From Sinobaca qinghaiensis (GTDB lineage Bacteria; Bacillota; Bacilli; Bacillales; Marinococcaceae), in assembly GCF_003610495.1 (NCBI RefSeq), contig NZ_RAPK01000010.1, positions 62,001 through 126,000 of the forward strand: a stretch of 64,000 bases of DNA, written 5' to 3'. Made by a program: the position numbers and the translations under genes. The notes beneath the pieces were generated by a model, which ran no database searches, had not been told where the DNA came from, and was given only the letters and a program-made list of their open reading frames with translations. Each line of letters opens with the position of its first letter. Positions within the stretch are counted from its first letter, which is position 1. Positions 32,965 to 42,286 of this stretch are shown piece after piece.

Positions 32965-32998
32965 AAAAAAAAAGACTGAATCATCAAGATTCAGCCAC
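32965..32998 (-). terminator. Intrinsic terminator of ykoY
   Basis: Minus-strand GGCTGAATC...GATTCAGTC hairpin followed by ten T, between the ykoY stop and the response regulator start. Confidence 0.88.
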
Positions 32999-33042
32999 AT
33001 CATTTATAGAAAGGCGTACTTTACTCAGCTGTCTGTATCAGC

Positions 33043-33852
33043 CTATTTGTGGCTGATAGAGCTTTCTTCAGCCATTACAGTATTCTGAGGGGCTCCTTTA
33101 TCCTTGGATAAAATCCAGCCGGCTGCGGCAATCCCAACGAGTACGATGTAAAAAGAAGCTTTCCAGAGAATAGATTCAGCGAAATGTTCAGGCAGTACCG
33201 CCAATGCCGGATGAGAGAGAGTGTGAACCATCAGCTTCACCCCAACCCAGCCGACAATGGCAAAAGCAGCAATTTCAAGACCTGGTCTTCTTTCGAGCAG
33301 GGTAACAAACCAGCCGGCTGCAAACCTCATAATCACGACACCAATCAGCCCGCCTGTTAGAATAACCAGAAACTGCCCGCCATCCATCCCGCCTATCATG
33401 GGGAGATTTGTCCGGGGAAGCGTTACGGCAAGAGCCACAGCGGCGAGAATGGAATCGACCGCAAAGGCAATATCCGCTACCTCTACTTTTGCTACGGTAC
33501 GCCAGAACCCGGCAGGCTTCTCTGCATTTCCCCCTGCCTTTTTTTCCACTGCGCCTTCTTTATGAAACCATATTTTACGGACAATATGATTAAGCGCAAT
33601 AAATAGAAGATAGAGAGCACCTATTGCCTGCACCTGCCATACATCAATGAGAAATGAAATAATGAACAGCGAAGCAAAACGAAACACAAAGGCCCCGGCC
33701 AGGCCGTAAAATAACGCTTTTTTTCTTTTTTCCGGCGGCAGCTTTTTTACCATTACGGCCAGCACAAGCGCATTATCAGCGGCTAACACCCCTTCAAGAA
33801 GTATGAGAACGATCAGCACCCATCCATATTCCATCAGCATACTAAGTTCCAT
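33043..33852 (-). CDS. ykoY: TerC family membrane protein YkoY
   Basis: 269 residues with about 7-8 helices. The TerC signature LLEGVLAADNALVLAVMVKKLP lies at about 18-39, with conserved acidic residues in helix 1, and VADIAFAVDSILAAVAL near 125-141. TerC/YkoY/YceF proteins (related to Alx/MntX) load manganese onto exported enzymes or export Mn2+. The gene is behind a yybP-ykoY riboswitch, the classic arrangement for this gene, so induction by high manganese is well supported. Confidence 0.93.
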   Translation of the reverse strand: MELSMLMEYGWVLIVLILLEGVLAADNALVLAVMVKKLPPEKRKKALFYGLAGAFVFRFASLFIISFLIDVWQVQAIGALYLLFIALNHIVRKIWFHKEGAVEKKAGGNAEKPAGFWRTVAKVEVADIAFAVDSILAAVALAVTLPRTNLPMIGGMDGGQFLVILTGGLIGVVIMRFAAGWFVTLLERRPGLEIAAFAIVGWVGVKLMVHTLSHPALAVLPEHFAESILWKASFYIVLVGIAAAGWILSKDKGAPQNTVMAEESSISHK

Positions 33853-33920
33853 GTTTATCTTCTCCTTTTTTCAGATAAACCCGGCACCCTGCAGCGTTGA
33901 GTTATTCTGTGCAAAAGCAC

Positions 33921-33950
33921 AAAAAACCTTCACCGCTGAGGCGGTGAAGG
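33921..33950 (-). terminator. Expression-platform terminator of the ykoY riboswitch
   Basis: CCTTCACCGC / GCGGTGAAGG perfect 10-bp stem with a TGAG-type loop, followed on the minus strand by six T; located between aptamer and gene. Confidence 0.88.
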
Positions 33951-33954
33951 CATG

Positions 33955-34074
33955 AAAAAGTCCTTTACCGTCTCATAGGTAAAGGTCTCGCTAACAGCGT
34001 AAGGCTGCCAATAAAACCGGGGATTTCTCCCGTCCTGACGATTTTATTGAAAAAGCTACTCCCCTTTTTCCAAA
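33955..34074 (-). promoter_or_regulatory. yybP-ykoY manganese riboswitch (aptamer) before ykoY
   Basis: Minus strand shows AAAAAGGGGAGTAGC at 34068-34054, a variable arm with ACGGGAG/CTCCCG-like pairing, GGCAGCC, and GCGAGACCTTTACC near 33993-33980. These match the copy at 5578-5707 and the family consensus. It binds Mn2+ and relieves the terminator that follows. Confidence 0.9.
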
Positions 34075-34095
34075 GGATATCAAGTTATTTCTTTC

Positions 34096-34124
34096 AATGT
34101 ACTCTTCTCCTGCTGCATTGTCAA
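34096..34124 (-). promoter_or_regulatory. Sigma-A promoter of ykoY
   Basis: Minus strand: -35 TTGACA at 34124-34119, a 17-base spacer, -10 TACATT at 34101-34096. Leads directly into the riboswitch. Confidence 0.78.
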
Positions 34125-34131
34125 TCTTATA

Positions 34132-36000
34132 TTACTCCGGCTCGACTTTAGCAGAAAGCTCTTCCCAGCGTTCAAACAGGTATTCTGTCTGCCTGTCAAG
34201 TTTCTGTTTCTCTTCCATCCACTTTTGAATACTTTCAAAATCGCTTCCGGCGGCATCTATCTTTTTCTGAATTTCCCCGCTCTGCTCCTCTGTTTCCAGA
34301 ATATCCTCTTCAATGGATTCCCATTCTTTTTTTTCATTGTAGGATAGTTTGGCCGGTTTCTTTTTTTCAGGGGCTTTTTTGGCTGAAGAGATCGTTTCCG
34401 GTTTCTCTGCCTGTTCCGTTAAAAAGTCGGAATAGCTTCCCTGAAATCGTTTGACTGTTGGTGTGTTGTCGAAAATAAGCAGGTGATCCACAACCCGGTC
34501 CAAAAAGTAACGATCGTGGGAAACGGTAATAACACAGCCGGAAAAAGCGGCCAGATATTCTTCCAGAATCCCAAGCGTCTGGGTATCGAGGTCATTTGTC
34601 GGCTCATCAAGCATCAATACGTTTGGTTCTGTCATCAATATGCTTAATAAATAGAGCCTGCGCTTTTCTCCACCGGATAAGCGGCTGATGTAGTTCCACT
34701 GGACATTACGATTAAATAAAAATCTCTCCAGCATTTGTTCAGCGGTAATAGTTCTGCCATCTTCTGTCTGAACGACTTCTGCAATGCTTCTTATATATTC
34801 GATAACCCGTTTGGATTCATCCAGTTCTTCGTGATTTTGCGTATAATAGCCTATTTTTACTGTTGTTCCTGTATCGACTGTTCCGCTGTCAGGCTGTTCA
34901 CGCCCTGCCATTATATTGAGAAGCGTGGATTTTCCGCTGCCGTTTTCCCCAATAATACCGATCCGGCTGCCTGGCTGAATGAGCAGATTAAAAGAGTCCA
35001 GAAGCTGACGGCCTGGAAACGCCTTGGAGACGTTCTCGAGTTCCATCACTTTTTTTCCTAACCGCTGTGCTCCTATGGCAAAGGAAAGCTCTTCTTTCGA
35101 CGTCTGCTGCATCGTTTCTTTCGTATGATGAATCCGCTGCACTCTTGCTTTTTGTTTCGTCCCTCGTGCTTTTGGTCCCCTGCGCAGCCATTCCAGTTCA
35201 CGTCTCATCGTGTTCTGCAGCTTTGTATTCCTGTTTTCTTCGTTTTCTTCCCGTTCCGCCTTTTTTTCCAGGTACATTTCGTAGTTGCCGCTGTATTCAT
35301 ATAGATTGCCTTTATCCAGCTCAAATACCCGGTTCGTTACCCGGTTTAAAAAATAACGGTCATGCGTGACGACAATCAGTGCTCCCGAAAAGGAAGCCAG
35401 GTATTTTTCCAGCCATTCAATAGACTGGTGATCCAGATGGTTGGTCGGTTCATCCAAAATTAGAAGGTCCCCCGGCTGAATTAAAGCTTTTGCCATCGCT
35501 ACCCGCTTTTTCTGGCCGCCGGAAAGTTCTTTTGTCTTTTTAAAAAATTCGGTAATGCCAAGCTTTGTGAGAACCTGCTTAGCAAGCGTACTTGCTTCCC
35601 AGGCGTCCTCTTCCTCGATTCGCTGCTGTACGGCTATCATCCGCTCCTGTACCTTTTCGTCTCCGGGAGCTTTTTCAAGCTCTGCCTGTACTTTTTCGTA
35701 TTCCCGCATAGTTTTCATTTTTTTTGAAGTACCGAAATATATTTCATCCAATACTGTGGCCTCTTCGTCCAATTCGGGTTCCTGGGGAAGAAAAGCCTGC
35801 TCAAATGAATTCGCATGGTACAGCGTGCCTTCCTCCGGACTTTCTATGCCGGAGAGGACTTTTAACAGCGTGGATTTACCGGTGCCGTTCACTCCAATTA
35901 ATCCAATTCTATCGTTCGGCTCAATAGAAAAAGAAATTCGGTCAAATATTGTTTTTTCGCCGTATGATTTATACAGATCTTCCACTCGAATAATACTCAT
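34132..36000 (-). CDS. yfmR: ABC-F family ATPase YfmR (Uup-like)
   Basis: 622 residues; AGGA sits 7 bases before ATG 36000, better than the GTG one codon upstream. Two ABC domains, no membrane helices: Walker A GVNGTGKST near 37-45 and GENGSGKST in the second half, with two LSGG signatures. Between them is the ABC-F interdomain linker with LEWLRRGPKARGTKQKAR, and a C-terminal coiled-coil arm follows (about 530-622). YfmR/Uup proteins bind the ribosomal E site and relieve translation stalls. Transcribed as its own unit downstream of cshA. Confidence 0.92.
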   Translation of the reverse strand: MSIIRVEDLYKSYGEKTIFDRISFSIEPNDRIGLIGVNGTGKSTLLKVLSGIESPEEGTLYHANSFEQAFLPQEPELDEEATVLDEIYFGTSKKMKTMREYEKVQAELEKAPGDEKVQERMIAVQQRIEEEDAWEASTLAKQVLTKLGITEFFKKTKELSGGQKKRVAMAKALIQPGDLLILDEPTNHLDHQSIEWLEKYLASFSGALIVVTHDRYFLNRVTNRVFELDKGNLYEYSGNYEMYLEKKAEREENEENRNTKLQNTMRRELEWLRRGPKARGTKQKARVQRIHHTKETMQQTSKEELSFAIGAQRLGKKVMELENVSKAFPGRQLLDSFNLLIQPGSRIGIIGENGSGKSTLLNIMAGREQPDSGTVDTGTTVKIGYYTQNHEELDESKRVIEYIRSIAEVVQTEDGRTITAEQMLERFLFNRNVQWNYISRLSGGEKRRLYLLSILMTEPNVLMLDEPTNDLDTQTLGILEEYLAAFSGCVITVSHDRYFLDRVVDHLLIFDNTPTVKRFQGSYSDFLTEQAEKPETISSAKKAPEKKKPAKLSYNEKKEWESIEEDILETEEQSGEIQKKIDAAGSDFESIQKWMEEKQKLDRQTEYLFERWEELSAKVEPE

Positions 36001-36096
36001 CACGCATTCCTGCCTTTCTCTTTATGCCGTGCTATTATACCATATTTCCGCTCTTTTTCTCATTTGCTGCAGCGTGTCTGACATCTGTATTCATAC

Positions 36097-36122
36097 AAAA
36101 AAACCGCCCGGAGGCGGTTCAT
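36097..36122 (-). terminator. Intrinsic terminator of cshA
   Basis: Minus-strand AACCGCC TCCG GGCGGTT hairpin followed by seven T just beyond the cshA stop codon. Confidence 0.88.
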
Positions 36123-36129
36123 TTTTGTT

Positions 36130-37605
36130 TTATGAGTTAGCAGGACGTTTTGGATTTCTTCTTGTTCTTGCATAACTCTCTTTGCGCTGCGTTGACTTGC
36201 CGTAAGGCTTTTTGCCGCCTCCGCCTGCGCCGCGGGGACCGTCATTTCTCTTACGGTAGTTGCCGCCTCCGCCTTGTTTTTTAGAGCGGAGTGGTGCTTC
36301 TTCTGTAAGCTTGACTGTTGCTTTTTCAGCTTCTTTTGTATTCATCTTAAGGGCAGCTGCTACGAGCGTTGTTGCATCGTATTCACTAAGAAGGTTTTCG
36401 GCCGGTCCTCTAAGGGAGTCCAGCTTTTCTCCTTTTGCCGCTTTTTCAAGATCTTCTACAGCCTGATGGATGCGGCCTTCCATTGCATCTTCAAAAGTAG
36501 GAAGCTCTTCTCTGATCATTTTAGCTTTAGTTGTATCTTCAATATACTTCAAATGGCTTTTTTCTTTTGGCGTAACAAAGCTGTATGCCAAACCATTCTT
36601 ACCGGCACGTCCGGTACGGCCGATACGGTGAACGTAGCTTTCCGGATCCTGCGGCAGGTCAAAGTTGTAAACGTGCGTTACGCCGGTTACATCAAGACCA
36701 CGTGCTGCAACGTCTGTTGCCACAAGGATATCAATAGTAGACTTTTTAAATTTACGGATTACTTTATCACGCTTTTCCTGCTTCAGGTCTCCGTGGATAC
36801 CTTCTGCAGCATAGCCGCGCTGGGAAAGAGCTTCAGCAAGCTCATCTACTCTTCTTTTTGTCCGGCCGAAAACGATAGCCAGTTCAGGAGGAGTAATGTC
36901 AAGCTGATGACAGAGTGTATCAAACTTCTGTTTTTCCGGTACTTCGATATAACGCTGTTCGATGTTGGAAACAGTCAAGCCTTTGCTTTTCACTTTAATG
37001 GCTTCTGGATCTTTCATGAACTTATTTGTTACGGTTTTTAGTCTTGTAGGCATTGTTGCCGAGAAAAGAAGGGTTTGACGGTCTTCTGGTGTTTCACTGA
37101 GAATTGTTTCAATGTCTTCCACAAATCCCATGCTGAGCATTTCGTCTGCTTCATCCAAGACGACCATTCTCATTGTGTTGGGACGGATTGTTTTTCTTCT
37201 CATGTGATCCATGAAGCGTCCTGGAGTTCCTACGATAATCTGCGGGGATCTTTTCAACGCTTTAATCTGGCGTGAAATATCCTGTCCACCGTAAATCGCA
37301 AGGGACCAGATGCCTGCATACTTGCCCAGGCGGTTAATTTCTTCAGATACCTGAATAGCCAATTCTCTTGTAGGAGCGAGAATTAAGCCCTGTGGTGCTT
37401 TTTCTTCTTTGTTCATGTTTTCAATAAGCGGGATACCGAATGCTGCTGTTTTACCTGTTCCTGTTTGTGCCTGACCGATGATATCCTTGCCTGCTTTAAG
37501 CTTAGGGATAACCTCTGATTGGATAGGCGTTGCTTCTTCAAATCCCATAGCCTCAACAGCCTTTAGGATTTGCGGGTTGATATTTAGTTCTTTAAACAAA
37601 GTCAA
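36130..37605 (-). CDS. cshA: DEAD-box RNA helicase CshA
   Basis: 491 residues. All helicase motifs are present: Q motif [13 protein letters not shown], motif I AQTGTGKT, Ia PTRELA, Ib TPGR, II DEAD, III SAT, then ARGLDV and HRIGRTGR. After the core (about 1-370) come a dimerisation/CshA domain and a basic Gly/Arg-rich tail with [10 protein letters not shown] and [13 protein letters not shown]. CshA helps RNA decay with the degradosome, ribosome assembly and cold growth. A long 5' leader of about 105 bases and an extended -10 promoter precede it. Confidence 0.94.
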   Translation of the reverse strand: MTLFKELNINPQILKAVEAMGFEEATPIQSEVIPKLKAGKDIIGQAQTGTGKTAAFGIPLIENMNKEEKAPQGLILAPTRELAIQVSEEINRLGKYAGIWSLAIYGGQDISRQIKALKRSPQIIVGTPGRFMDHMRRKTIRPNTMRMVVLDEADEMLSMGFVEDIETILSETPEDRQTLLFSATMPTRLKTVTNKFMKDPEAIKVKSKGLTVSNIEQRYIEVPEKQKFDTLCHQLDITPPELAIVFGRTKRRVDELAEALSQRGYAAEGIHGDLKQEKRDKVIRKFKKSTIDILVATDVAARGLDVTGVTHVYNFDLPQDPESYVHRIGRTGRAGKNGLAYSFVTPKEKSHLKYIEDTTKAKMIREELPTFEDAMEGRIHQAVEDLEKAAKGEKLDSLRGPAENLLSEYDATTLVAAALKMNTKEAEKATVKLTEEAPLRSKKQGGGGNYRKRNDGPRGAGGGGKKPYGKSTQRKESYARTRRNPKRPANS

Positions 37606-37716
37606 TAAAATGATCTCCTTTATATTTCATATTTCTTATTATTTCCGCAACAAAATAGTGTGGCAGATACTTTTACCTTGCAAGTTTGCTTAACTAGTTC
37701 ATTCCATAACCTTAAT

Positions 37717-37722
37717 ATTATA
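37717..37722 (-). promoter_or_regulatory. Extended -10 promoter of cshA with long leader
   Basis: Minus strand TGGTATAAT at 37725-37717 is an extended -10 element; no good -35 is seen. Transcription from it gives an untranslated leader of roughly 100 bases. Confidence 0.6.
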
Positions 37723-37810
37723 CCATATTTATTGATCTTAAAACATCATTTTCATTAATGTTTTTTTACAATCATTAAAATATAGTAACATTATCTTTAT
37801 ACAGGCTACG

Positions 37811-37839
37811 TTGATTTACTCACTTAATAGGTATAAAAT
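37811..37839 (+). promoter_or_regulatory. Sigma-A promoter of the 74-residue gene
   Basis: TTGATT at 37811-37816, 17-base spacer, TAAAAT at 37834-37839; ATG follows at 37879 behind AAAGGGGG. Confidence 0.65.
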
Positions 37840-37878
37840 AAAGGCATTCCTAAAACTATTTTTAAAGGGGGCCCTGAC

Positions 37879-38103
37879 ATGAGTAAGCCTTACGCTTATA
37901 TCTTTGATGAAAAAATTCAGCAGGTAACCGCCGGGACGTCATCCGACATTGAAACACTGGCCGACAGCACACAGAGTGTTCATTATTTCGCTTCTCAGCA
38001 AGAAATGGCTGAAGAAGTGAAACAATACTACCATAGAGAATGTATTATTACGCTGGCCACTCATTTGAACATTTTTGAAAAAGAATTATTTGATACTGTC
38101 TAG
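37879..38103 (+). CDS. Hypothetical 74-residue protein
   Basis: Small acidic soluble protein starting at ATG 37879 with AAAGGGGG about 9 bases upstream, its own promoter and terminator. No recognised family. It reads as a short beta strand (YAYIFDEKIQQV), a loop, then a helix (ASQQEMAEEVKQYYHRE) and a second helix with a single cysteine in CIITLATH. It lies alone between two divergent/convergent DEAD-box helicase genes. Nothing in the sequence suggests a function. Confidence 0.7.
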   Translation: MSKPYAYIFDEKIQQVTAGTSSDIETLADSTQSVHYFASQQEMAEEVKQYYHRECIITLATHLNIFEKELFDTV

Positions 38104-38130
38104 AAGCCGTTCCTCCGGGAGCGGCTTTTA
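38101..38130. terminator. Bidirectional terminator
   Basis: GAAGCCGTTCC / GGGAGCGGCTTT hairpin with TCC loop and a T-run, between the 74-residue gene and convergent yfmL. Confidence 0.82.
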
Positions 38131-39261
38131 TGCTTCTACTAATTCTCCGCCTCTAATGGCAGCTTTCACCGCATGGACATCTGCCTCTTTTGCTATGCGC
38201 TTAAAGATCGACTCTTCACGTGGTGTACATAGTGTAATTACAAGGCCTTCTCTTCCCATGCGCCCTGTTCTTCCCGCGCGGTGGGTGTACTGTTCTTTCG
38301 TAAACGGAAGATCCAGTGAAATGACGCAGGGCAGTTCTTCAATATCCAGTCCGCGCGCTGCTACATCAGAAGCAAGCAGCAGCCGGATCTCTTCATTTCT
38401 GAACGCTTTTAGTGACTTTTCCCGTTCTTCTTTTGAACTCTGCGCATGCAGGGTTTTTGAAGACCAGTTCCTGTAGTTCATTTTCCCGGAAGCTTCTTCC
38501 AGCTTATCCGCGTTGTTAACGAAAACAATGGCCTGTTTTCCTACGGCATTTACAATCTTTCTCATCTGGTCAATTTTGTCCCGCTCATCGGACACTATAT
38601 ACAAATGAGTAATTCTTTCTTTTTCTTCCTGCGTAAATTCTACACTGAATAATTGATAAGGATCCATAGTCCGTTCAGCGAATGCCTTTACTTCCTTAGT
38701 AACTGTAGCTGACGTGTAAACCAGCTGGGTTTCGCGTTTCACATCTTTTAGAAGCGACTGCATGTATTTTGTATTTTCTTTTTGCAGCAGCTGGTCGGTT
38801 TCGTCCGCGATAAATGTCTGCAGCGCATGCAGCTTCAGCTTTTTTCTGCTTTTCAGCTCGTCAAGCCGTCCAGGTGTTCCTACCACCACGTGGACTGTTT
38901 TTTTAAGCTTATCGAGCTGACGCTGGATATTGGCTCCGCCGATAAAAGCTGCGGACTTAATGCCGGATCCCTGCGTCCAGATTTTCACCTGCTCTGCTAC
39001 CTGCATTGCAAGCTCTCTTGTCGGCACGACAATCAGAACCTGCGTCTGTTTAACAGATTCATCTATCTTATGGAGAGAAGGCAGCAGATATGCTACCGTC
39101 TTACCTGTACCGGTCGGGGAATGAAACAAGGCATTTTCGCCGTTAAACAAGGGCGGGATTACTTTTTTCTGGATCGGTGTCCATTCTGTATAACTGCTTT
39201 TCTCCCAGTTATCTTGTATATAAGAAGGGAACGCATCCAAAGCCGGACTTTCGTTGTTCAT
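38128..39261 (-). CDS. yfmL: DEAD-box-family RNA helicase YfmL
   Basis: 377 residues, the length of B. subtilis YfmL, with the helicase core and almost no C-terminal extension. Motif I SPTGTGKT, Ia PTRELA, Ib TPGR, III SAT, then AARGLDIEELPCV and HRAGRTGR are intact. Motif II reads DETD instead of DEAD, keeping both catalytic acidic residues. YfmL assists assembly of the large ribosomal subunit and matters in the cold. It is a single gene near cshA. Confidence 0.88.
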   Translation of the reverse strand: MNNESPALDAFPSYIQDNWEKSSYTEWTPIQKKVIPPLFNGENALFHSPTGTGKTVAYLLPSLHKIDESVKQTQVLIVVPTRELAMQVAEQVKIWTQGSGIKSAAFIGGANIQRQLDKLKKTVHVVVGTPGRLDELKSRKKLKLHALQTFIADETDQLLQKENTKYMQSLLKDVKRETQLVYTSATVTKEVKAFAERTMDPYQLFSVEFTQEEKERITHLYIVSDERDKIDQMRKIVNAVGKQAIVFVNNADKLEEASGKMNYRNWSSKTLHAQSSKEEREKSLKAFRNEEIRLLLASDVAARGLDIEELPCVISLDLPFTKEQYTHRAGRTGRMGREGLVITLCTPREESIFKRIAKEADVHAVKAAIRGGELVEA

Positions 39262-39337
39262 GTAATATCTCCTTTTACGCTTATCTATTCAGTAGTGTCT
39301 AGTTTAGCATAAATTAATATATATTTAGAGATAAAAA

Positions 39338-39366
39338 AAGAACGGCCGCAGATGCAGCCGTTCTTT
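39338..39366 (-). terminator. Intrinsic terminator of ohr
   Basis: AAAGAACGGC...GCCGTTCTTT stem with a 9-10-base loop; minus-strand T-run after it. Confidence 0.85.
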
Positions 39367-39374
39367 TCATTCTA

Positions 39375-39788
39375 TTATTCTGCTTTTGTCGTAATTGTTA
39401 CGTCGATATTTCCTCTTGTTGCTTTGGAGTAAGGGCAGAATTGGTGGGCTTTTTCCGTTAACTCTTCCGCTTCTTCCTGGGAAACACCGGAGATATTAAC
39501 CGTCAGCTCTACGCTGATTTTAAAGCCATTGTCTTCTTCATCTTTATTTAAGCTTACAGCTGCTGTCGTTTCTGAAGTAATGTCCTTTTTTTCTTTTTTG
39601 GCCATAAGGTTTAATGCACCGTCATAGCATGCAGAGTATCCTGCTGCAAAAAGCTGCTCGGGATTTGAGCCTTTGTCCGAACCGGATCCCGGCTGTACCA
39701 GGTTCACATCTATAAGTCCATCGTCTGACTTCACGTGACCTTCACGGCCGCCTTGTGCTGTTGCGTAAGAAGTAAACATTGTTTCCAT
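39375..39788 (-). CDS. ohr: Organic hydroperoxide resistance protein (Ohr/OsmC)
   Basis: 137 residues from ATG 39788, with AAGGAGG 7 bases upstream (frame open to 39824). OsmC fold with the two peroxidatic/resolving cysteines Cys54 (AGYSACYDGAL) and Cys118 (HQFCPYSKAT). Ohr reduces organic hydroperoxides to alcohols using dihydrolipoamide. The normally adjacent OhrR regulator is not present, so control is either constitutive, as for OhrB under sigma-B, or from elsewhere. Single gene with its own terminator. Confidence 0.92.
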   Translation of the reverse strand: METMFTSYATAQGGREGHVKSDDGLIDVNLVQPGSGSDKGSNPEQLFAAGYSACYDGALNLMAKKEKKDITSETTAAVSLNKDEEDNGFKISVELTVNISGVSQEEAEELTEKAHQFCPYSKATRGNIDVTITTKAE

Positions 39789-39959
39789 TATAAATTCCTC
39801 CTTAATTAGTAGCAGCATTTCCACTGCTGTAAAATCCTAACCACTATTTAATGTACCCTGTCTGATGAATCATCAAACATTCACGAGCTGATTTATTTGC
39901 TTTAGTTATTATTCATTATCTAGAATATACTTTGTAACTTAAATAGAGGAGGCCATTAT

Positions 39960-41090
39960 ATGACTGCATCAAATAACTATTCGTTTTTACAACCATTCAC
40001 TCTCCCCCGTGGACAGGAACTTAAAAACCGGGTCTTTCTGGCACCGATGACCAATTTTGCATCTAAACCGGACGGTGAGGTCAGTGATGAAGAAATAGCT
40101 TATTATGAAAGAAGATCCGGCGGAGCTTCTGTTGTCGTAACGGCCTGTGCAAATGTTACAGAAGACGGTAAAGGCTTTAAAGACGAAATCGGCGTGCACC
40201 GCGATGATTTAATTCCGGGACTTGCAAGACTTGCTGATGCCATTAAAGCAAAGGGCTCTAAAGCAGTTCTGCAGATTTTTCACGGTGGAAGAATGTGTCC
40301 GCCTGAGCTGGTTCCGGACAATACGCCGGTCAGCGCAAGCGCAGTAGCCCCTGTTCGCGAAGGAGCTGTTACGCCAAGAGCTTTGGAAAAAGACGAAATC
40401 AACCATATTATTCACAGCTTCGGCGAAGCAGTAAGAAGAGCAGCTGAGGCCGGATTTGACGGAGTGGAAATCCATGGAGCCAATACCTATTTGATTCAGC
40501 AGTTTTTTTCCCCACACTCTAATATAAGAGAAGACGAATGGGGAGGCAGCTTTGAAAACCGTACCAGGTTCCCTCTTGCTGTCACAGAAGCCGTATTGAA
40601 CGCGGCTGAGCTCCATGCGGATGATTCGTTTATCGTCGGCTACCGGCTTTCTCCCGAAGAAGCAGAAAATCCTGGTATCACTATGGAAGATACGCTTGCT
40701 CTTTCTGAAATATTATCTTCCCAGCCGCTCGATTATCTTCATGTCTCTGTCCAGAACTTCTGGTCAGGTTCTATGAGAAATGAACACGACACTTCTTCCC
40801 GGGTAGCACTTATTCAGGAGAAGATAGGCTCACGTATTCCTGTGATTGGGGTTGGTTCCCTTCACACACCTGAAGAAGCAGAAAAAGCCATGGCTTCCGG
40901 AGTCCCCCTTATTGCCCTAGGACGGGAATTTATAATGGAACCGGACTGGATCGAAAAAATAGTAAACGGAAAAGAAGATACGATCCAAACCACTCTTTCC
41001 GTTCATGATCAGAAAAAACTTGTCATTCCTGATGCGCTCTGGCAGGCAGTTACCCAGACGCCGGGATGGTTCCCTGTAACAGATAAGTAA
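39960..41090 (+). CDS. yqiG: NADH-dependent flavin oxidoreductase, Old Yellow Enzyme family (YqiG-like)
   Basis: 376 residues, TIM barrel with FMN. N-terminal LKNRVFLAPMTNFA, the FHGGRMCPPEL stretch, the catalytic pair HGANTYLIQQFFSP (His and Asn) and the C-terminal IGVGSLHTPEEA and ALGREFIMEPDW phosphate-binding parts are all visible. It reduces the activated double bond of enones or nitro compounds, substrate unknown. It resembles B. subtilis YqiG. The blue-light receptor gene follows 127 bases downstream behind a terminator. Confidence 0.88.
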   Translation: MTASNNYSFLQPFTLPRGQELKNRVFLAPMTNFASKPDGEVSDEEIAYYERRSGGASVVVTACANVTEDGKGFKDEIGVHRDDLIPGLARLADAIKAKGSKAVLQIFHGGRMCPPELVPDNTPVSASAVAPVREGAVTPRALEKDEINHIIHSFGEAVRRAAEAGFDGVEIHGANTYLIQQFFSPHSNIREDEWGGSFENRTRFPLAVTEAVLNAAELHADDSFIVGYRLSPEEAENPGITMEDTLALSEILSSQPLDYLHVSVQNFWSGSMRNEHDTSSRVALIQEKIGSRIPVIGVGSLHTPEEAEKAMASGVPLIALGREFIMEPDWIEKIVNGKEDTIQTTLSVHDQKKLVIPDALWQAVTQTPGWFPVTDK

Positions 41091-41093
41091 TAT

Positions 41094-41138
41094 AAAAGAC
41101 TTCCTGACCGGCGGCATGTCCGGGCAGGGAGTCTTTTT
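41094..41138 (+). terminator. Intrinsic terminator after the OYE gene
   Basis: Interrupted stem AAAGACTTCCTG...CAGGGAGTCTTT followed by a T-run. Confidence 0.78.
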
Positions 41139-41216
41139 TCTGTGATTCAATAAAAATATTTGATATTATTATGAACAGAAAAAAAGCTATTACTTAATAA
41201 AGGAGCCCTTCACAAC

Positions 41217-42008
41217 ATGGATCATCATTTTCCTATTGATCTGCCCGCTACATCCATCCTTCTCGAAGCGATCGACCATACGCGAGTTGGCGTTATCGTT
41301 TCCGACCCGGAGCTTGAAGACAACCCGATCATTTACACCAACCAGGGATTTCTGCAGATGACCGGCTACAGCTATGAGGACATTCTTGGAAAAAACTGCC
41401 GCTTTCTCCAGGGACCTGAATCATCCAATACTGCCGTCCAGAAGCTGCGTGACGCTATTGCGCAGAAAGAGTCTGTAAGTGTGCAGCTGGTAAACTACAA
41501 AAAAAACGGCGAGAAATTCTGGAATGAACTTCATATTGACCCTGTGTATTCAGAAGAAGAAGAGAAATATTTTTTTATCGGGGTGCAAAAAGATATTACT
41601 GTACAGAAAAATGCAGAAGAAAGCCTCAGAGAACATAATAAAGAAATAGCCCTTCTTTCTACTCCTATCGTACCCGTCATGGACAAGGTCTACGTGCTTC
41701 CGCTTATAGGAAATATTAACGAAGACCGGATTAAACTCATATTTAATAACGTGACAGAAGCCGTTTACTATTCCGAGATTGAAACGCTTATTCTTGATTT
41801 GTCCGGTCTTGTCAGACTTGATGATGAGGTAATCAAAAGCTTATTTACGTTATATGATCTCTTAAACCTGCTTGGAACCGAGCTGCTTTTAACTGGCGTC
41901 ACTCCGAAAATAGCCGTACGTTCCAAAGAAGTTCATGCCGATCTCAACTCTTTCAAAGCATTTAAAACTGTAAAAGACGCTATAAACTATAAACAAAAAA
42001 AGAATTAA
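41217..42008 (+). CDS. ytvA: Blue-light photoreceptor YtvA (LOV-STAS)
   Basis: 263 residues, the same layout and length as B. subtilis YtvA/PfyP. The LOV domain (about 12-125) has the flavin-adduct cysteine Cys61 within GKNCRFLQG, plus the NPIIYTNQGF and VNYKKNGEKFWNELH segments that hold FMN. A linker helix (about 126-148) leads to a STAS domain (about 150-258) with DLSGLVRLDDEV. YtvA acts within the stressosome: blue light activates sigma-B general stress response through RsbT release. No stressosome partner genes are in the window. Confidence 0.95.
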   Translation: MDHHFPIDLPATSILLEAIDHTRVGVIVSDPELEDNPIIYTNQGFLQMTGYSYEDILGKNCRFLQGPESSNTAVQKLRDAIAQKESVSVQLVNYKKNGEKFWNELHIDPVYSEEEEKYFFIGVQKDITVQKNAEESLREHNKEIALLSTPIVPVMDKVYVLPLIGNINEDRIKLIFNNVTEAVYYSEIETLILDLSGLVRLDDEVIKSLFTLYDLLNLLGTELLLTGVTPKIAVRSKEVHADLNSFKAFKTVKDAINYKQKKN

Positions 42009-42148
42009 TTTTTTTTCGTAATTAATGCTATTTTTTAAAAACCCGTGAAACTACTGTACTGAAAGCATTTACAACATTTACATTTGATTGTTTAACCGCA
42101 TAAACAGCTGAAAAGGCGAAAAATATAATTAATTTGTCCTCTGGGTGG

Positions 42149-42177
42149 TTGCAAAATTAAAAAATCGATGGTATTCT
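42149..42177 (+). promoter_or_regulatory. Sigma-A promoter of the cold-shock gene, long leader
   Basis: TTGCAA at 42149-42154, 17-base spacer, TATTCT at 42172-42177 preceded by TGG. The leader is about 100 bases and contains a hairpin GTGCG...CGCAC (about 42249-42272) just before the GGAGGA site, in keeping with thermo-responsive csp leaders. Confidence 0.75.
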
Positions 42178-42286
42178 AAAGTAGCTATTTTGTCCGGTAC
42201 AACTATTACAAATAGGGTATCGGTTTGCAAGATAAGTAATACTATTAGTGCGCAACAGATTATTACGCACGCAGGAGGAACATCAC

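Noticed and set aside
36274-37041. 255-codon plus-strand open frame opposite cshA
   Set aside because: Cysteine- and phenylalanine-rich translation, no ribosome binding site, fully antisense to a clear DEAD-box gene.
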